Assembly: GCA_016794035.1 (NCBI GenBank)
Contig: JAEUHS010000068.1
Location: 62,001-126,000, forward strand
From: Planctomycetota bacterium
Lineage (GTDB): Bacteria > Planctomycetota > UBA1135 > UBA2386
DNA length: 64,000 nt
Reading direction: 5' to 3'
This document shows, piece by piece, positions 24,639 through 36,631 of the stretch (positions are counted from its first letter, which is position 1; each line of letters starts with the position of its first letter). Below the pieces are notes generated by a model that saw nothing but the letters and a program-made list of their open reading frames with translations, did not search any database and was not told the DNA's origin. Made by a program: the position numbers and the translations under genes.

Positions 24639-24983
24639 CCTGACGCCGCACCCAGTGGCGCCGGGCACCGGGGCGTCGGGCATCGGGGCGTCGGGCATCG
24701 GGGCGTCGGGCATCGGGGCGCCCGGCGGAAAAGTCCCTGAATCGACCTCCGGTCGGGCCCGATGCGGCGGTGGTTTCTTGGCCCCGTGCCGGTGCCGGTG
24801 GCGCCCACAGGTGCCCTTGCCAGGGGCGTTTCGCGGTCTTGGCTGCGGCCGAGCGGCCCCGGTGCAGGGCGATGGCTGCAGAAGTTCGGCCGACCACCGC
24901 CCATGGGCTACTTGCGTATGGCAGGGTGCCGCGTACCTTTCCCGGCCCTCGGTCGCGCGGCACTCGTTCACGCACCACTCTCC
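24639..24983. other. 345-bp intergenic region with tandem repeats
   Basis: No gene seen on either strand. It holds the 15-bp tandem repeat (24661-24728) with flanking arms, then GC-rich unique sequence. A TATGGC at 24917-24922 is a weak -10 candidate ~60 nt before the dehydrogenase gene. Confidence 0.6.
24661..24728. repeat. 15-bp tandem repeat with flanking inverted repeat
   Basis: Three exact copies of a 15-bp unit (CGGGGCGTCGGGCAT) at 24669-24713 are flanked by partial copies on both sides. The arms GCCGGGC (24660-24666) and GCCCGGC (24720-24726) are exact inverted repeats enclosing the array. It lies 31 nt after the ssb stop. Confidence 0.85.
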
Positions 24984-26459
24984 ATGTTGCCGACCCACGC
25001 TCTGTACCGCTGGCTGCCGCGAACGTCTGCCGCAGCGCTGTTGACGCCCCTGGCGCTGTTGCTGCCCCTGACACTCGCGGGCCTGCGGGCCCAGGGGCCG
25101 CCGCCAGGCTTCACCTATCAGACCGTGGTCCAGGGAGGACTGGCCAACGCGACGGCGATGGCGTTCGCCCCGGACGGTCGCCTGTTCCTGACCGAGCGCA
25201 TCACCGGGAACATCCGCGTGATCCAGGACGGGGCGCTGCAGGCGGCACCGTGGGCGACGATCGCCGTCAACAGCGGCGGCTCCTCGGCAGAGCAGGGCCT
25301 GCTCGGCATCGCCATCGACCCGGACTTCCTCAACAACCGGTACGTCTACGTCTACTTCACGGCGGCGTCGGGCAACGAGAATCGCATCGCGCGGCTGCAG
25401 GAGCAGAACGGCGCCGGCACCAACCTGACCGTGCTGTCGCCCGCCGGCGCGATCCCGTCGCTGCTCTACCACAACGGCGGTCCGCTGCTGTTCGGTCGCG
25501 ACGGCACCCTGTTCGTCGCCACCGGCGACGGCCTCGGCGGCGGCAATGCCCAGGACATCGCCCAGTGGCGCGGCAAGATCCTGCGGTTCGACGTGCCGAA
25601 CCTGACCGTGCCGGCGAACAACCCGTTCCCGGGCAGCGCGGTCTACTCGTACGGCCATCGCAACCAGTTCGGGCTCGCGCTGCATCCGGTCACCGGTGAG
25701 CTGTTCCAGACCGAGAACGGCGGCGCGCTGATGGACGAGATCAACCGGATCGTGCCCGGCGGCAACTACGGCTGGCCCAGTGTCGAGGGGCTCGAGGCCG
25801 TACCCAATCCTGCCTTCGTCGATCCACTGTCGGTCTACCAGCCGACCCCGGCGTTGACGGGCTGCACGTTCTATTCGGGCGAGAACTACCCCGCCAACTA
25901 CCGCAACGTCTTCTTCTTCACCGACTGGAACCAGGGCCGCGTGCGTGCCGCGACGCTCGATGCCGCGGCACAGAACGTCGTCAGCCAGACGCTGTTCGAC
26001 GACCACGTCGGCTCGGGATACGCGGTCACCATGGGGCCCGACGGCAACCTCTGGTACCTGACCAACGACAACGGTGGCTACGGCGCCGACGAGGTCGGCC
26101 GCTACGTGCACGCCAACGAGCCGATCCCGTCGCTGAACGTCTCCGCGGTGTCCAATCGCAGCGTCGGTGGGTCGATGACCGTCTGCGTGCACGCCAGCCA
26201 GGGCAGCATCGTCGGCACGTTCCTGTCGCTGAGTCGGTCGACGCTGCCGTTCGCGACGCCTTGGGGCAACGCCTGGATCCTGCCCGATGTCGGTCTGCCG
26301 GTGTTCGGCCTGTGGAACTCCGATCGCGGTTACCTGACCTGGTCGGTCGGCTTCGACCCGATCCTGCTCGACCTGCCGGTGCACATGCAGGCGATCGAAC
26401 TGGCGCCGAGCGGCGTGATGACGCTGACGAATCCGACGACGTTCGTGCTCCGCGGCTGA
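24984..26459 (+). CDS. Secreted sorbosone/glucose dehydrogenase-like beta-propeller protein
   Basis: A 491-residue exported protein with a signal peptide (hydrophobic core ~18-36, cleavage near GLRAQ). Residues ~40-390 form the six-bladed propeller of the PQQ-dependent aldose sugar dehydrogenase (GSDH/YliI) family: AMAFAPDGRLFLTER, GLLGIAIDPDF, YSYGHRNQFGLALHP, TENGG and GGNYGWP. A C-terminal ~100-residue beta domain follows, of a type I associate with planctomycete secreted proteins. The expected HNGG (YHNGGPL) is present. Whether PQQ is bound is not shown. Start ATG 24984 places the signal peptide at the N-terminus; earlier starts add an Arg/Pro-rich stretch. It converges with glnS. Confidence 0.9.
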   Translation: MLPTHALYRWLPRTSAAALLTPLALLLPLTLAGLRAQGPPPGFTYQTVVQGGLANATAMAFAPDGRLFLTERITGNIRVIQDGALQAAPWATIAVNSGGSSAEQGLLGIAIDPDFLNNRYVYVYFTAASGNENRIARLQEQNGAGTNLTVLSPAGAIPSLLYHNGGPLLFGRDGTLFVATGDGLGGGNAQDIAQWRGKILRFDVPNLTVPANNPFPGSAVYSYGHRNQFGLALHPVTGELFQTENGGALMDEINRIVPGGNYGWPSVEGLEAVPNPAFVDPLSVYQPTPALTGCTFYSGENYPANYRNVFFFTDWNQGRVRAATLDAAAQNVVSQTLFDDHVGSGYAVTMGPDGNLWYLTNDNGGYGADEVGRYVHANEPIPSLNVSAVSNRSVGGSMTVCVHASQGSIVGTFLSLSRSTLPFATPWGNAWILPDVGLPVFGLWNSDRGYLTWSVGFDPILLDLPVHMQAIELAPSGVMTLTNPTTFVLRG

Positions 26460-26462
26460 GAG

Positions 26463-26568
26463 CTGATGTCTTGGGTGTGCGCGCTCGGCGCGTGCCGTGA
26501 CGCCAGGTGCCTCGCGTGCCGATCCGCGCCCCGGTGGCACTCGTGCCGCGGAATGCACACTCAGGCCA

Positions 26569-26572
<4 letters not shown>
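26463..26572. repeat. 110-bp intergenic element with 18-bp imperfect inverted ends
   Basis: The arms at 26463-26480 and 26555-26572 match at 15 of 18 positions, with two of the three differences being G-U pairs in RNA. It fills the gap between converging genes and includes the glnS stop. Inside it are a smaller GGCAC-TC-GTGCC hairpin and two direct CGCGTGCC copies. Probably a bidirectional terminator structure. Confidence 0.55.
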
Positions 26573-28269
<1,697 letters not shown>

Positions 28270-28332
28270 CGCCGGCCAAGATCGCGGCACGGCGCCCCGA
28301 TTGCAATGCGGCACGGTCGGTCGCGTGCCTGC

Positions 28333-28338
28333 TATGCT
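28333..28338 (+). promoter_or_regulatory. Extended -10 (TGC-TATGCT) for the ferredoxin gene
   Basis: TATGCT with an upstream TG (28330-28331) lies 10 nt before the ATG at 28349. There is no Shine-Dalgarno sequence. Confidence 0.5.
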
Positions 28339-28348
28339 GCCTGCCCCG

Positions 28349-29956
28349 ATGACGGCGATGCAACCCGGTGCGCAGACCCCGCGCGATGTGCTGGCGTCCC
28401 TGCCGCGCCAGGACCGCCACAAGCCGAAGTGCGGGCCGGTCAGGAAGTCGACGGCGTCGCGCAAGCGCGCCTACGTGCTGATCGGCGTGCACGTGCTGAT
28501 CGGCCTGCACTTCCTGCACTGGGGCCTGACCGGCGAGTCGGTCACGCCGGTCGAGCCGTCCGAGGCGATGCAGACGTTCGAGGAGGGGCGCGTCAACGCC
28601 GGCTTCCTGCTGTTCGCGAGCCTGATCGCCACGACGCTGATCTTCGGGCGGTGGTTCTGCGGCTGGGCCTGCCACGTGGTCGCCCTGCAGGACCTGTGCG
28701 CCTGGCTGCTGGGCCGGATCGGTCTGCGGCCGCGGCCCGTGCGTTCGCGCCTGCTGGTGCTGGCGCCGTGGGTGGTGGCGTTCCAGATGTTCCTGTGGCC
28801 GCACGTCCAGCACTGGATCGACGCGCTGCGCAAGCCGATGCCGGCGGTCTCCGACTGGCAGCTCGCGCTGTTCACCGACGACCTGTGGCGCACGTTCCCG
28901 AAGTGGATCATGGCGCCGATGACGATCCTGGTCGTCGGCTTCCTGATCGTCTGGTGGCTCGGCGCCAAGGGCTTCTGCACCTACGGTTGTCCCTACGGCG
29001 CGTTCTTCACCATCGCCGATCGGGTGGCGCCGGTGCGCGTCAAGGTCACCGACGCCTGCGATGGTTGCGGCCACTGCACGAGCGTCTGCTCGAGCAACGT
29101 CCGCGTGCACGAGGAGGTCGCGAAGCACAAGCAGATCGTCGACCCGGGTTGCATGAAGTGCATGGACTGCGTGTCGGTGTGTCCGAAGGACGCGCTCTAC
29201 GTCGGTGTCGCGATGCCGAAGCCGTTCGCGACCAGCCAGCAGCGCATCCAGGCGCGTTCCGACTTCACCTGGCCCGAGGAGATCGCGCTGGCGGTGATCG
29301 CGTTCGTCGCCGCGCAGTGGACGTTCCGCGGCGCGTGGTTCGGCGAATACGTGCCGCTGCTGCTGTCGGTAGGGCTCGGCGTGATCACCGCGGTGTTCGC
29401 GCTGCTGGCCTGGCGGCTGTGGCGGCGCGACTCGGTCACGTTCCAGCACACGGTGCTGCGCGAAGGCGGGCGCTACACCCGCGCCGGGCGCTGGGCGCTG
29501 GTGCTGCTCGGCGCGTGGCTGCTGTTCACGGCGCACACGTTCGGTGCCCGCCGCCTGCGGGCCGCCGCGATGGAGGCGGCGCGCGAGCCGATCCAGGTCA
29601 GCATCTACGGCGGGCGCCCGTTCGACGCCGAGCGGGCGCGGTCGGCGCTCGCAGGCATCGAGACCGCGACTGCCTGGGTGGCGCTCGCCGACCCGGAACT
29701 GCTCGAGCTGCATGCCCTGCTGCGCGGCTCGATCGGTCAGCACACCGACGCCGAGACCGAACTGCTGGCGCTGCGCGCGCGCTTCGGCCACTTCGTCTAC
29801 CAGGAGTCCAGCATGGCGCTCGCCGCCTACTGCATGCGGGATCCGGCGCGCCGCGACGAGGGCGAGCGCCTGCTGCGCGAGGTGCTCGCCCACAACCCGA
29901 ACAACTTCGCCGCCCGCGAACTGCTCGCTCGTCTCGAGGCGCTGCGCGGGCGGTAG
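28349..29956 (+). CDS. Membrane polyferredoxin (CcoG/NapH-like) with C-terminal TPR
   Basis: A 535-residue membrane protein. Several helices (near 42-60, 85-100, 133-150, 190-206 and 300-370) surround four Cys groups: CGWAC (C104, C108), CTYGC (C210, C214) and two ferredoxin-like 4Fe-4S clusters, C237/C240/C243/C247 and C268/C271/C274/C278. This is the NapH/MauN/CcoG (RdxA) architecture, which moves electrons or reduces copper at cytochrome oxidase assembly. The tail from ~420 is soluble with TPR-like repeats ending ...AARELLARLEALRG. No cytochrome oxidase or nitrate reductase genes adjoin it, so the pathway is unclear. An extended -10 box lies 10 nt before the ATG. Confidence 0.88.
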   Translation: MTAMQPGAQTPRDVLASLPRQDRHKPKCGPVRKSTASRKRAYVLIGVHVLIGLHFLHWGLTGESVTPVEPSEAMQTFEEGRVNAGFLLFASLIATTLIFGRWFCGWACHVVALQDLCAWLLGRIGLRPRPVRSRLLVLAPWVVAFQMFLWPHVQHWIDALRKPMPAVSDWQLALFTDDLWRTFPKWIMAPMTILVVGFLIVWWLGAKGFCTYGCPYGAFFTIADRVAPVRVKVTDACDGCGHCTSVCSSNVRVHEEVAKHKQIVDPGCMKCMDCVSVCPKDALYVGVAMPKPFATSQQRIQARSDFTWPEEIALAVIAFVAAQWTFRGAWFGEYVPLLLSVGLGVITAVFALLAWRLWRRDSVTFQHTVLREGGRYTRAGRWALVLLGAWLLFTAHTFGARRLRAAAMEAAREPIQVSIYGGRPFDAERARSALAGIETATAWVALADPELLELHALLRGSIGQHTDAETELLALRARFGHFVYQESSMALAAYCMRDPARRDEGERLLREVLAHNPNNFAARELLARLEALRGR

Positions 29957-29967
29957 CGGCCCGGGCC

Positions 29968-31725
29968 TCAGCGCGTACGGCGCCGTTCGACCAGCGCGAC
30001 CAGGCCGCCGACCGCGAGCACGCCGACGCAGCCGACCACGTTGTACCACAGGAACTCGACGCGCAGCGTCCAGTGCACGGCGAGCACGGCGGTCATGCCG
30101 CCGCACAGTCCGAGCGCGCCCGCGACGGCCCCGGCGCGCGGTACGAACAGCGCGAGCGCGAAGATGCCGAGCAGGCTGCCGTAGAAGAACGAACCGAACT
30201 TGTTGATCTGTTCGACGACCGAACCGCCGCCGGCGAAGAACAGCGCCATGCCGGTCGCGACGACGCCCCAGACCAGGGTCAGCAGCTTGCCGACCCGCAC
30301 CGCGTGGGCCTCGCTGCACTGCGGTCGCAGCCAGCGGCGGTAGATGTCGACCACGGTGGCGCCGCTGAGCGCGTTCAGCACCGAGTCGATGCTCGACATC
30401 GCGGCGGCGAAGATCGCGGCGATGATCAGGCCGAGCACCACCGGCGGCATCTGGTCGAGCACGAAGCGGCAGAAGATGTCGTTGGTGTCCTCGTCGTCCT
30501 TCGGCCGACCGTCACCGTCGACCTGGCCGCCGACCAGCGTGCGCGCCTCCCTGCGGATCGCGATCACGGCGCGCACCGAAGCCTGGTAGTCGCGCAGCGC
30601 CGCCGGATCGGACTCGGGTCCGTCGGCGATGGTCGCGAGTCGTTGCATCTGCGCGGTGCGCTCGCGCAGCGCCGCGGCGAAACGCTGTTCGAGCACGGCG
30701 ACCTGCGGCTGCATCTCGGCCGTCGCGGCCCGTTCGACGTGGGTCGTCTTGTAGAGCAGCGGCTGGCCGTGCACGGTGTAGAACAGCCACATCAGCACGC
30801 CGATCAGCAGCACCAGCACCTGCATCGGCACCTTCGCGAACGCCGACATCAGCAGGCTGAGCCGGCTCTGCTGCGCGTCCTTGCTGGTCAGCAGGCGCTG
30901 CGCCTGGCTGTGGTCGCAGCCGAAGTAGCTGAGGTGCAGGAACAGGCCGCCGAACAGGCCGGACCAGACGTTGTACTTCTCCTCCCAGAAGCTCGGCGTG
31001 CCGCCGTCGGCCGCCGCGTCGGCGAGTCGCGGCCACAGGCCCGTGTGTGCCGGTTCGACCTCGAGTGCGTTCAGCTTGCCGGCGGCGCCGGCGAGGTCGA
31101 GCAGCTGCCCGAACGAGAACACCGGCAGCAGGTCGCGCAGCAGCACGCAGAGGATCAGCAGCAGGCCCAGCACGATCACCGTCATCTGCTTGACGTCGGT
31201 CCAGATCACCGCCGAGACCCCGCCGACCACCGTGTAGAGGGTCGTCAGCGTGCCGATCACGACCACGGACTCCCAGGTCTGCAGGCCGATCATCGCGCTC
31301 AGGGCCACCGAGGGTGCGTAGATCACGACGCCGAGCGCGAGGCAGCGCGAACCCAGGAACAGCAGGCTCGCCAGCGTGCGTGTCACCGGACCGAAGCGTC
31401 CCTCGAGGTACTCGTAGGGGGTCAGGATCGCGCGGCTGCGGTACAGCGGCACCAGGAAGATGCACAACAGCACCATCGCGAACGGCAGGCCGAAGTAGGT
31501 CTGGACGAAGTCCATGCCGTATTCGTGCCCCTGACCGGTGGTGCCGATGATGGTGATCGCGCTGGCCTGCGTCGCCATGATCGACAGGCCGGCGGCCCAC
31601 CACGGGATCCGGCGCCCGCCGGCGAAGTAGCCTTCGAGGCTGTCGGCCGCGTCCCGGCGCCGCACGCCGTCCCAGACCACGTAGGCGAGGAACAGCGCGA
31701 ACACGATCCAGTCGATCGTCCTCAC
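29968..31725 (-). CDS. Sodium:solute symporter (SSS family) with a large loop insertion
   Basis: A 585-residue secondary transporter with ~13 membrane helices and SSS motifs such as YFAGGRRIPWW, GLSIMATQAS in helix 1 (sodium site) and AAMSSIDSVLNALS. Residues ~328-415 form a long charged helical insertion between membrane segments (about 90 residues with several Arg/Glu heptads), which most family members lack. The start is GTG at 31725, supported by GGAGG in the preceding gene and an overlap with its stop (GTGA). The substrate is unknown. The 50-residue protein encoded upstream is probably a partner. Confidence 0.9.
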   Translation of the reverse strand: MRTIDWIVFALFLAYVVWDGVRRRDAADSLEGYFAGGRRIPWWAAGLSIMATQASAITIIGTTGQGHEYGMDFVQTYFGLPFAMVLLCIFLVPLYRSRAILTPYEYLEGRFGPVTRTLASLLFLGSRCLALGVVIYAPSVALSAMIGLQTWESVVVIGTLTTLYTVVGGVSAVIWTDVKQMTVIVLGLLLILCVLLRDLLPVFSFGQLLDLAGAAGKLNALEVEPAHTGLWPRLADAAADGGTPSFWEEKYNVWSGLFGGLFLHLSYFGCDHSQAQRLLTSKDAQQSRLSLLMSAFAKVPMQVLVLLIGVLMWLFYTVHGQPLLYKTTHVERAATAEMQPQVAVLEQRFAAALRERTAQMQRLATIADGPESDPAALRDYQASVRAVIAIRREARTLVGGQVDGDGRPKDDEDTNDIFCRFVLDQMPPVVLGLIIAAIFAAAMSSIDSVLNALSGATVVDIYRRWLRPQCSEAHAVRVGKLLTLVWGVVATGMALFFAGGGSVVEQINKFGSFFYGSLLGIFALALFVPRAGAVAGALGLCGGMTAVLAVHWTLRVEFLWYNVVGCVGVLAVGGLVALVERRRTR

Positions 31726-31874
31726 GCCGCCTCCATGCGCAGGTTGAAGTGGGCGGTGAACCACCACAAGAGCAGCATGACGACGACGGCCAGCACGCAG
31801 ACGAGCGCGTACACCCGCGGCCAGCCGCCGAGCGGTGGCCCGTCGGTGCCGGGCGACGGAACGGGATCGGGCAT
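31722..31874 (-). CDS. Small single-helix membrane protein coupled to the SSS symporter
   Basis: A 50-residue ORF that would be missed by length cutoffs. It has a Pro-rich N-terminus (MPDPVPSPGTDG), one strong hydrophobic helix (~21-41, VYALVCVLAVVVMLLLWWF) and a short C-terminal tail. Its stop overlaps the symporter start (GTGA), and the symporter Shine-Dalgarno lies within its last codons, so the two must be co-translated. Small membrane proteins encoded beside SSS transporters are known (for example YhdT with PanF). This one has one helix instead of two and no recognisable family. Confidence 0.65.
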   Translation of the reverse strand: MPDPVPSPGTDGPPLGGWPRVYALVCVLAVVVMLLLWWFTAHFNLRMEAA

Positions 31875-31967
31875 GGCGCTAGCGAACCGGTTGCGAGCAC
31901 CGCGGTCCAGCGGCGAACGGCGCGCGGCGCAAGATCCCGCGCCGGTGGACTGACGCGACGCATCGCC

Positions 31968-31973
31968 TATGCT
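31968..31973 (+). promoter_or_regulatory. TANNNT -10 element for the helicase gene
   Basis: TATGCT lies 10 nt before the ATG at 31984. The ATG inside this box would give a short unconserved N-terminal extension. Confidence 0.5.
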
Positions 31974-31983
31974 GCGCCGCGCG

Positions 31984-34169
31984 ATGGCGGATCCGATCTT
32001 CGACGACCTCAACGACGAGCAGACCGCCGCGGTCGCCCATGGCGAGGGGCCGTTGATGGTGCTGGCGGGCGCCGGCTCGGGCAAGACGCGCGTGGTGACG
32101 CGCCGGATCGCGCGGCTGCTGCGCGACGGCGTGCGCAGCGGCCAGATCCTGGCGATGACGTTCACCAACAAGGCCGCCGGCGAGATGGCGCACCGCGTGC
32201 AGCAACTCGGCGGCGAGTTCGTGCGCGTGGCGACGTTCCACTCCGCCTGCGCCCGCTTCCTGCGCCACGAGGGGCACCTGCTCGGCTACCCGGCCGACTA
32301 CTCGATCTACGACACGCAGGACCGCGACGCGGTGATCAAGGAGCTGCTGACCGACCATGGCCTGACCTCGACGCAGGTGAAGCCGGCCGCCGTGGGGCAG
32401 TGGATCAGCAAGCTGAAGAACGCCGCGTTGAAGCCCGCCGACGCGATGCTCGGCGACCACGACATCGGCCGCGTCGTCGAGCGGCTGTGGACGCCCTACC
32501 ACGAGCGCATGCACAAGCAGGGCGCGATGGACTTCGACGACCTGCTCGGCAACTTCCTGCAGATCCTGCGCGAGTTCCCGGCGGTCGCCGAGCGCTACCA
32601 GGCGCGCTTCCCGTGGCTGCTGGTCGACGAGTTCCAGGACACCAACCGCATCCAGTACGACCTGCTCAAGCTGCTGTGCCCGCCGCCCGGCAACGTCTGC
32701 GTGGTCGGCGACCCCGACCAGTCGATCTACGGCTTCCGCGGCGCCGAGATCCGCAACATCCTCGACTTCGAGGACGACTACGCCGGCACGACGGTGGTGC
32801 GCCTCGAGCAGAACTACCGCAGCACCGCGAACATCCTGCACGCGGCCGAGGCGGTGATCGCCAACAACAAGATGCGCAAGCAGAAGCGCCTGCGCACCGA
32901 CAACCCGCCCGGCACGCCGCTCTTGCGGTTGAAGGCCACGGGCGCCACCGAGGAGGCGGCGACCATCGTCGATCGCATCGGCCAGCTGCGCGACGAGGGT
33001 GCGCCGCTCGACCAGGTGGCGATCTTCTACCGCGCGCACTGGCTGTCGCGCGGGCTCGAGCAGGCGTTGAAGGACAAGGGCGTGCCGTACGAGATCGTCG
33101 GCGGGCTGACGTTCTTCGAACGGCGCGAGATCAAGGACCTGCTCGCCTACCTGCGCGTGCTGGTCAATCCGCTCGACGACGTCAGCATGGCGCGCATCGT
33201 CAACGTGCCGCCGCGCGGCCTCGGCAAGGCCGGGCTCGAGAAGCTGCGGCAGGCGGCGTTCGCCGAGGGCATGTCGCTGCGCGAGGTGATCGACGCGCCG
33301 CAGCTGCACGCGCAGCTCGGACCGAAGGCACGCAAGGGCCTGCAGGAGCTGGCGCGCACGCTGGCGGTGGCGAAGGCGGCGGCGGCGCACGGCGCCCACG
33401 GCGCGCTGCGCGTGATCCTCGAGGGCACCGGCTACCTGCAGCACGCGACCGGTTTCGGCGACGCGGAGGACAGCACGCGCGAGGAGAACATCGCCGAACT
33501 GGTCAGCGACACGGTCGAGTTCGATCGGGCCGATCGCGACCCTGCCGATGGCGAGGACGCGGCCGGTTCGGGGCTCGCCGGCTACCTGCAGCACGTGGCG
33601 CTGCTGACGTCCGCGGACACGCAGGGCGAAGGCCCGGCGGTGCAGATGATGACCGTGCACGCCGCCAAGGGGCTCGAGTTCGACCACGTGTCGATCGCCG
33701 GTCTCGACGAGGGCGTGTTCCCGAGCATGCGCACCGCCGACGACCCCGAGGGCATCGAGGAGGAGCGGCGGCTGTTCTACGTGGCGCTGACGCGCGCGCG
33801 CAAGACGCTGCTGCTGGCGTCGGCGCGCGAACGCATGGTCGGCGGCAGCATCGAGTCGATGCGGCCGTCGCGCTTCCTGCGCGAGCTGCCGGCCGAGCTG
33901 CTCGAGAACCACACGCCGTCGTGGCGCCGCTACGAGGCCGACGACGACGGCGCCAACAGCACCGGCTGGAGCGTGACGCCGGACCCCGAGGCGCTGGCCG
34001 CGCTGCGCTCCGGCGTGCGCGTGCGCCACGACCTCTACGGACCGGGCGTCGTGCGCCGGCTGGCCGGCCGCGGCATGACCGCGCGCGCCGTCGTGCGCTT
34101 CGACGACGGCGTCGAACGCGAGTTCGTGCTCGAGTACGCCGGCCTGAAGCTGCTCGAGGACATCCAGTT

Positions 34170-34173
<4 letters not shown>
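31984..34173 (+). CDS. uvrD: UvrD/PcrA-type DNA helicase
   Basis: A 729-residue superfamily 1A 3'-5' helicase for repair and replication restart. Motifs in order: Q-motif LNDEQTAAV, Walker A AGAGSGKT, TFTNKAAGEM (Ia), LLVDEFQDTN (II), VVGDPDQSIYGFRGA (III), QNYRST (IV), TVHAAKGLEFDHV (V) and YVALTRARKTL (VI). A C-terminal ~80-residue extension with a Tudor/SH3-like repeat (HDLYGPGVV...VVRFDDG) matches the PcrA-type C-terminus that binds RNA polymerase. Start ATG 31984 gives MADPIFDDLNDEQ. The stop overlaps the next start by TTGA. Confidence 0.95.
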
Positions 34174-35087
<914 letters not shown>

Positions 35088-35094
35088 TGCCGCC

Positions 35095-36624
35095 ATGCCT
35101 GCGATCGTGCTCGCCACCCTGAACGCGAAGTGGATCCACGCGTCGTTCGGGCTGCGCTACCTGCGGGCGAACCTCGCCGAGCTGCGCGGCGACAGCGAAC
35201 TGCTCGAGTTCGAGATCGCGCAGCGGCCGGCGGACGTCGCCGAGCAGATCCTGCGCGCGGCGCCGCGCATCCTCGGGCTCGGCGTCTACGTCTGGAACGC
35301 GGCCCAGTCGCTGGAGCTGGTGCGCATCCTGAAGCAGGTCCGACCGGAGCTCTGCATCGTGCTCGGCGGCCCGGAGGTGTCGCACGAGACCGACATGCAG
35401 CCGATCTGCGCGTTGGCCGACCACGTCGTGCGCGGTGAGGCCGACCTCGCGTTCCGCGACCTGTGCCGGCGGCTGCTCGCCGGCGACCGCGACCTGCCGC
35501 ACGTGATCGACGCCGAACTGCCCCACTTCGACGCGCTCGCCTCGCCGTACGACGAGTACACCGAGCGCGACGTCGCCCACCGCATCGTCTACGTCGAGAG
35601 CTCGCGCGGCTGCCCGTTCACCTGTGAGTTCTGCCTGTCGGCGCTCGACGTGCCGGTGCGCAAGGTCGCGGCCGAACCGTTCCTCGCCGAGATGCAGCGG
35701 CTGCTGCAGCGCGGCGTGCGCCACTTCAAGTTCGTCGACCGCACGTTCAATCTCGGCATCGACAGCGCGGTGGCGATCCTGCGCTTCTTCCGCGCGCGGT
35801 GGCAGCCGGACCTGTTCCTGCACTTCGAGTTGATCCCGGACCGTCTGCCCGAGCCGCTGCGGGCCGAGATCGCCGCGTTCCCGCCGGGGGCGCTGCAGTT
35901 CGAGGTCGGCGTGCAGACGCTGGACGACGCGACCGGCGCGCGCATCTCGCGGCGGCAGGACACGGCGAAGCTGGAGCAGAACCTGCGCTGGCTGCGTTCG
36001 CACACCGGCGCCCATGTGCACGCCGACCTGATCGTCGGGCTGCCGGGGGAGGACCGGGCGACGTTCGCGCGCGGCTTCGACCGGCTCTGGGCGATGGGGC
36101 CGCAGGAGATCCAGGTCGGCCTGCTGAAGCGGTTGCGCGGCACGCCGATCACGCGGCACGACGCGCCGCACGGCATGGTCTACGCGGCGACCGCGCCGTA
36201 CGAGGTGCTGCAGACCGCCGCGATGCCGTTCGCGACGATGCAGGAGCTGAAGCGCTTCGCGCGCTACTGGGACCTGGTCGGCAACAGCGGCAACTGGTCG
36301 GCGGTGCTGCCGCTGCTGCTCGGAGAGGCGTCGGCGTTCGCGGCGTTCGCACGCTTCTCCGGGTGGCTGCACGCCGGCACCGGGGCCACGGCGGGCATCG
36401 CGCTGCACCGCCTCGCGGGGCTGCTGTGGCAGTGGCTGGTCGACCACCGCGGTCTGCAGCCGGCGGTCGTCGGTGCGGCGATGGCCGCCGACTACGCGCG
36501 TTGCGCGCGGCACGACTGGCCGGAGTTCCTGCGGCCCTACGTGCACGCCGGCGAACGCGCCGGGCCGTCGCGCGCCGGCGGGGCGGCGCGGCAGGCGCGT
36601 CACCGCGGCGAAGCGCGCGCCTGA
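35095..36624 (+). CDS. B12-binding domain radical SAM protein (DUF4080-like)
   Basis: A 509-residue enzyme. Residues 1-~140 form a cobalamin-binding-type Rossmann domain (LGLGVYVWNAAQSLEL, IVLGGPEVS). The radical SAM core has C173/C177/C180 (RGCPFTCEFC), followed by a C-terminal extension (~350-509) like DUF4080 proteins. Such proteins often lack the B12-binding His of the DxHxxG motif, and I do not see one here, so cobalamin binding is uncertain. The reaction is unknown. An AGGAT sequence ~10 nt upstream supports the start. It begins 7 nt after the AAA+ gene and is part of the uvrD transcript. Confidence 0.88.
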   Translation: MPAIVLATLNAKWIHASFGLRYLRANLAELRGDSELLEFEIAQRPADVAEQILRAAPRILGLGVYVWNAAQSLELVRILKQVRPELCIVLGGPEVSHETDMQPICALADHVVRGEADLAFRDLCRRLLAGDRDLPHVIDAELPHFDALASPYDEYTERDVAHRIVYVESSRGCPFTCEFCLSALDVPVRKVAAEPFLAEMQRLLQRGVRHFKFVDRTFNLGIDSAVAILRFFRARWQPDLFLHFELIPDRLPEPLRAEIAAFPPGALQFEVGVQTLDDATGARISRRQDTAKLEQNLRWLRSHTGAHVHADLIVGLPGEDRATFARGFDRLWAMGPQEIQVGLLKRLRGTPITRHDAPHGMVYAATAPYEVLQTAAMPFATMQELKRFARYWDLVGNSGNWSAVLPLLLGEASAFAAFARFSGWLHAGTGATAGIALHRLAGLLWQWLVDHRGLQPAVVGAAMAADYARCARHDWPEFLRPYVHAGERAGPSRAGGAARQARHRGEARA

Positions 36625-36631
36625 GGCCGCG

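Noticed and set aside
24661-24728. Possible CRISPR array
   Set aside because: The unit is 15 bp, contiguous with no spacers, and there are no cas genes.
23607-26558. Long minus-strand open frame across ssb and the dehydrogenase gene
   Set aside because: It is the shadow of plus-strand genes in a GC-rich region; only its last 126 codons (the PilZ domain) have protein features.
31969-31983. ATG at 31969 as start of the helicase gene
   Set aside because: It lies inside the TATGCT -10 box and adds five unconserved residues; ATG 31984 gives the family-typical N-terminus.
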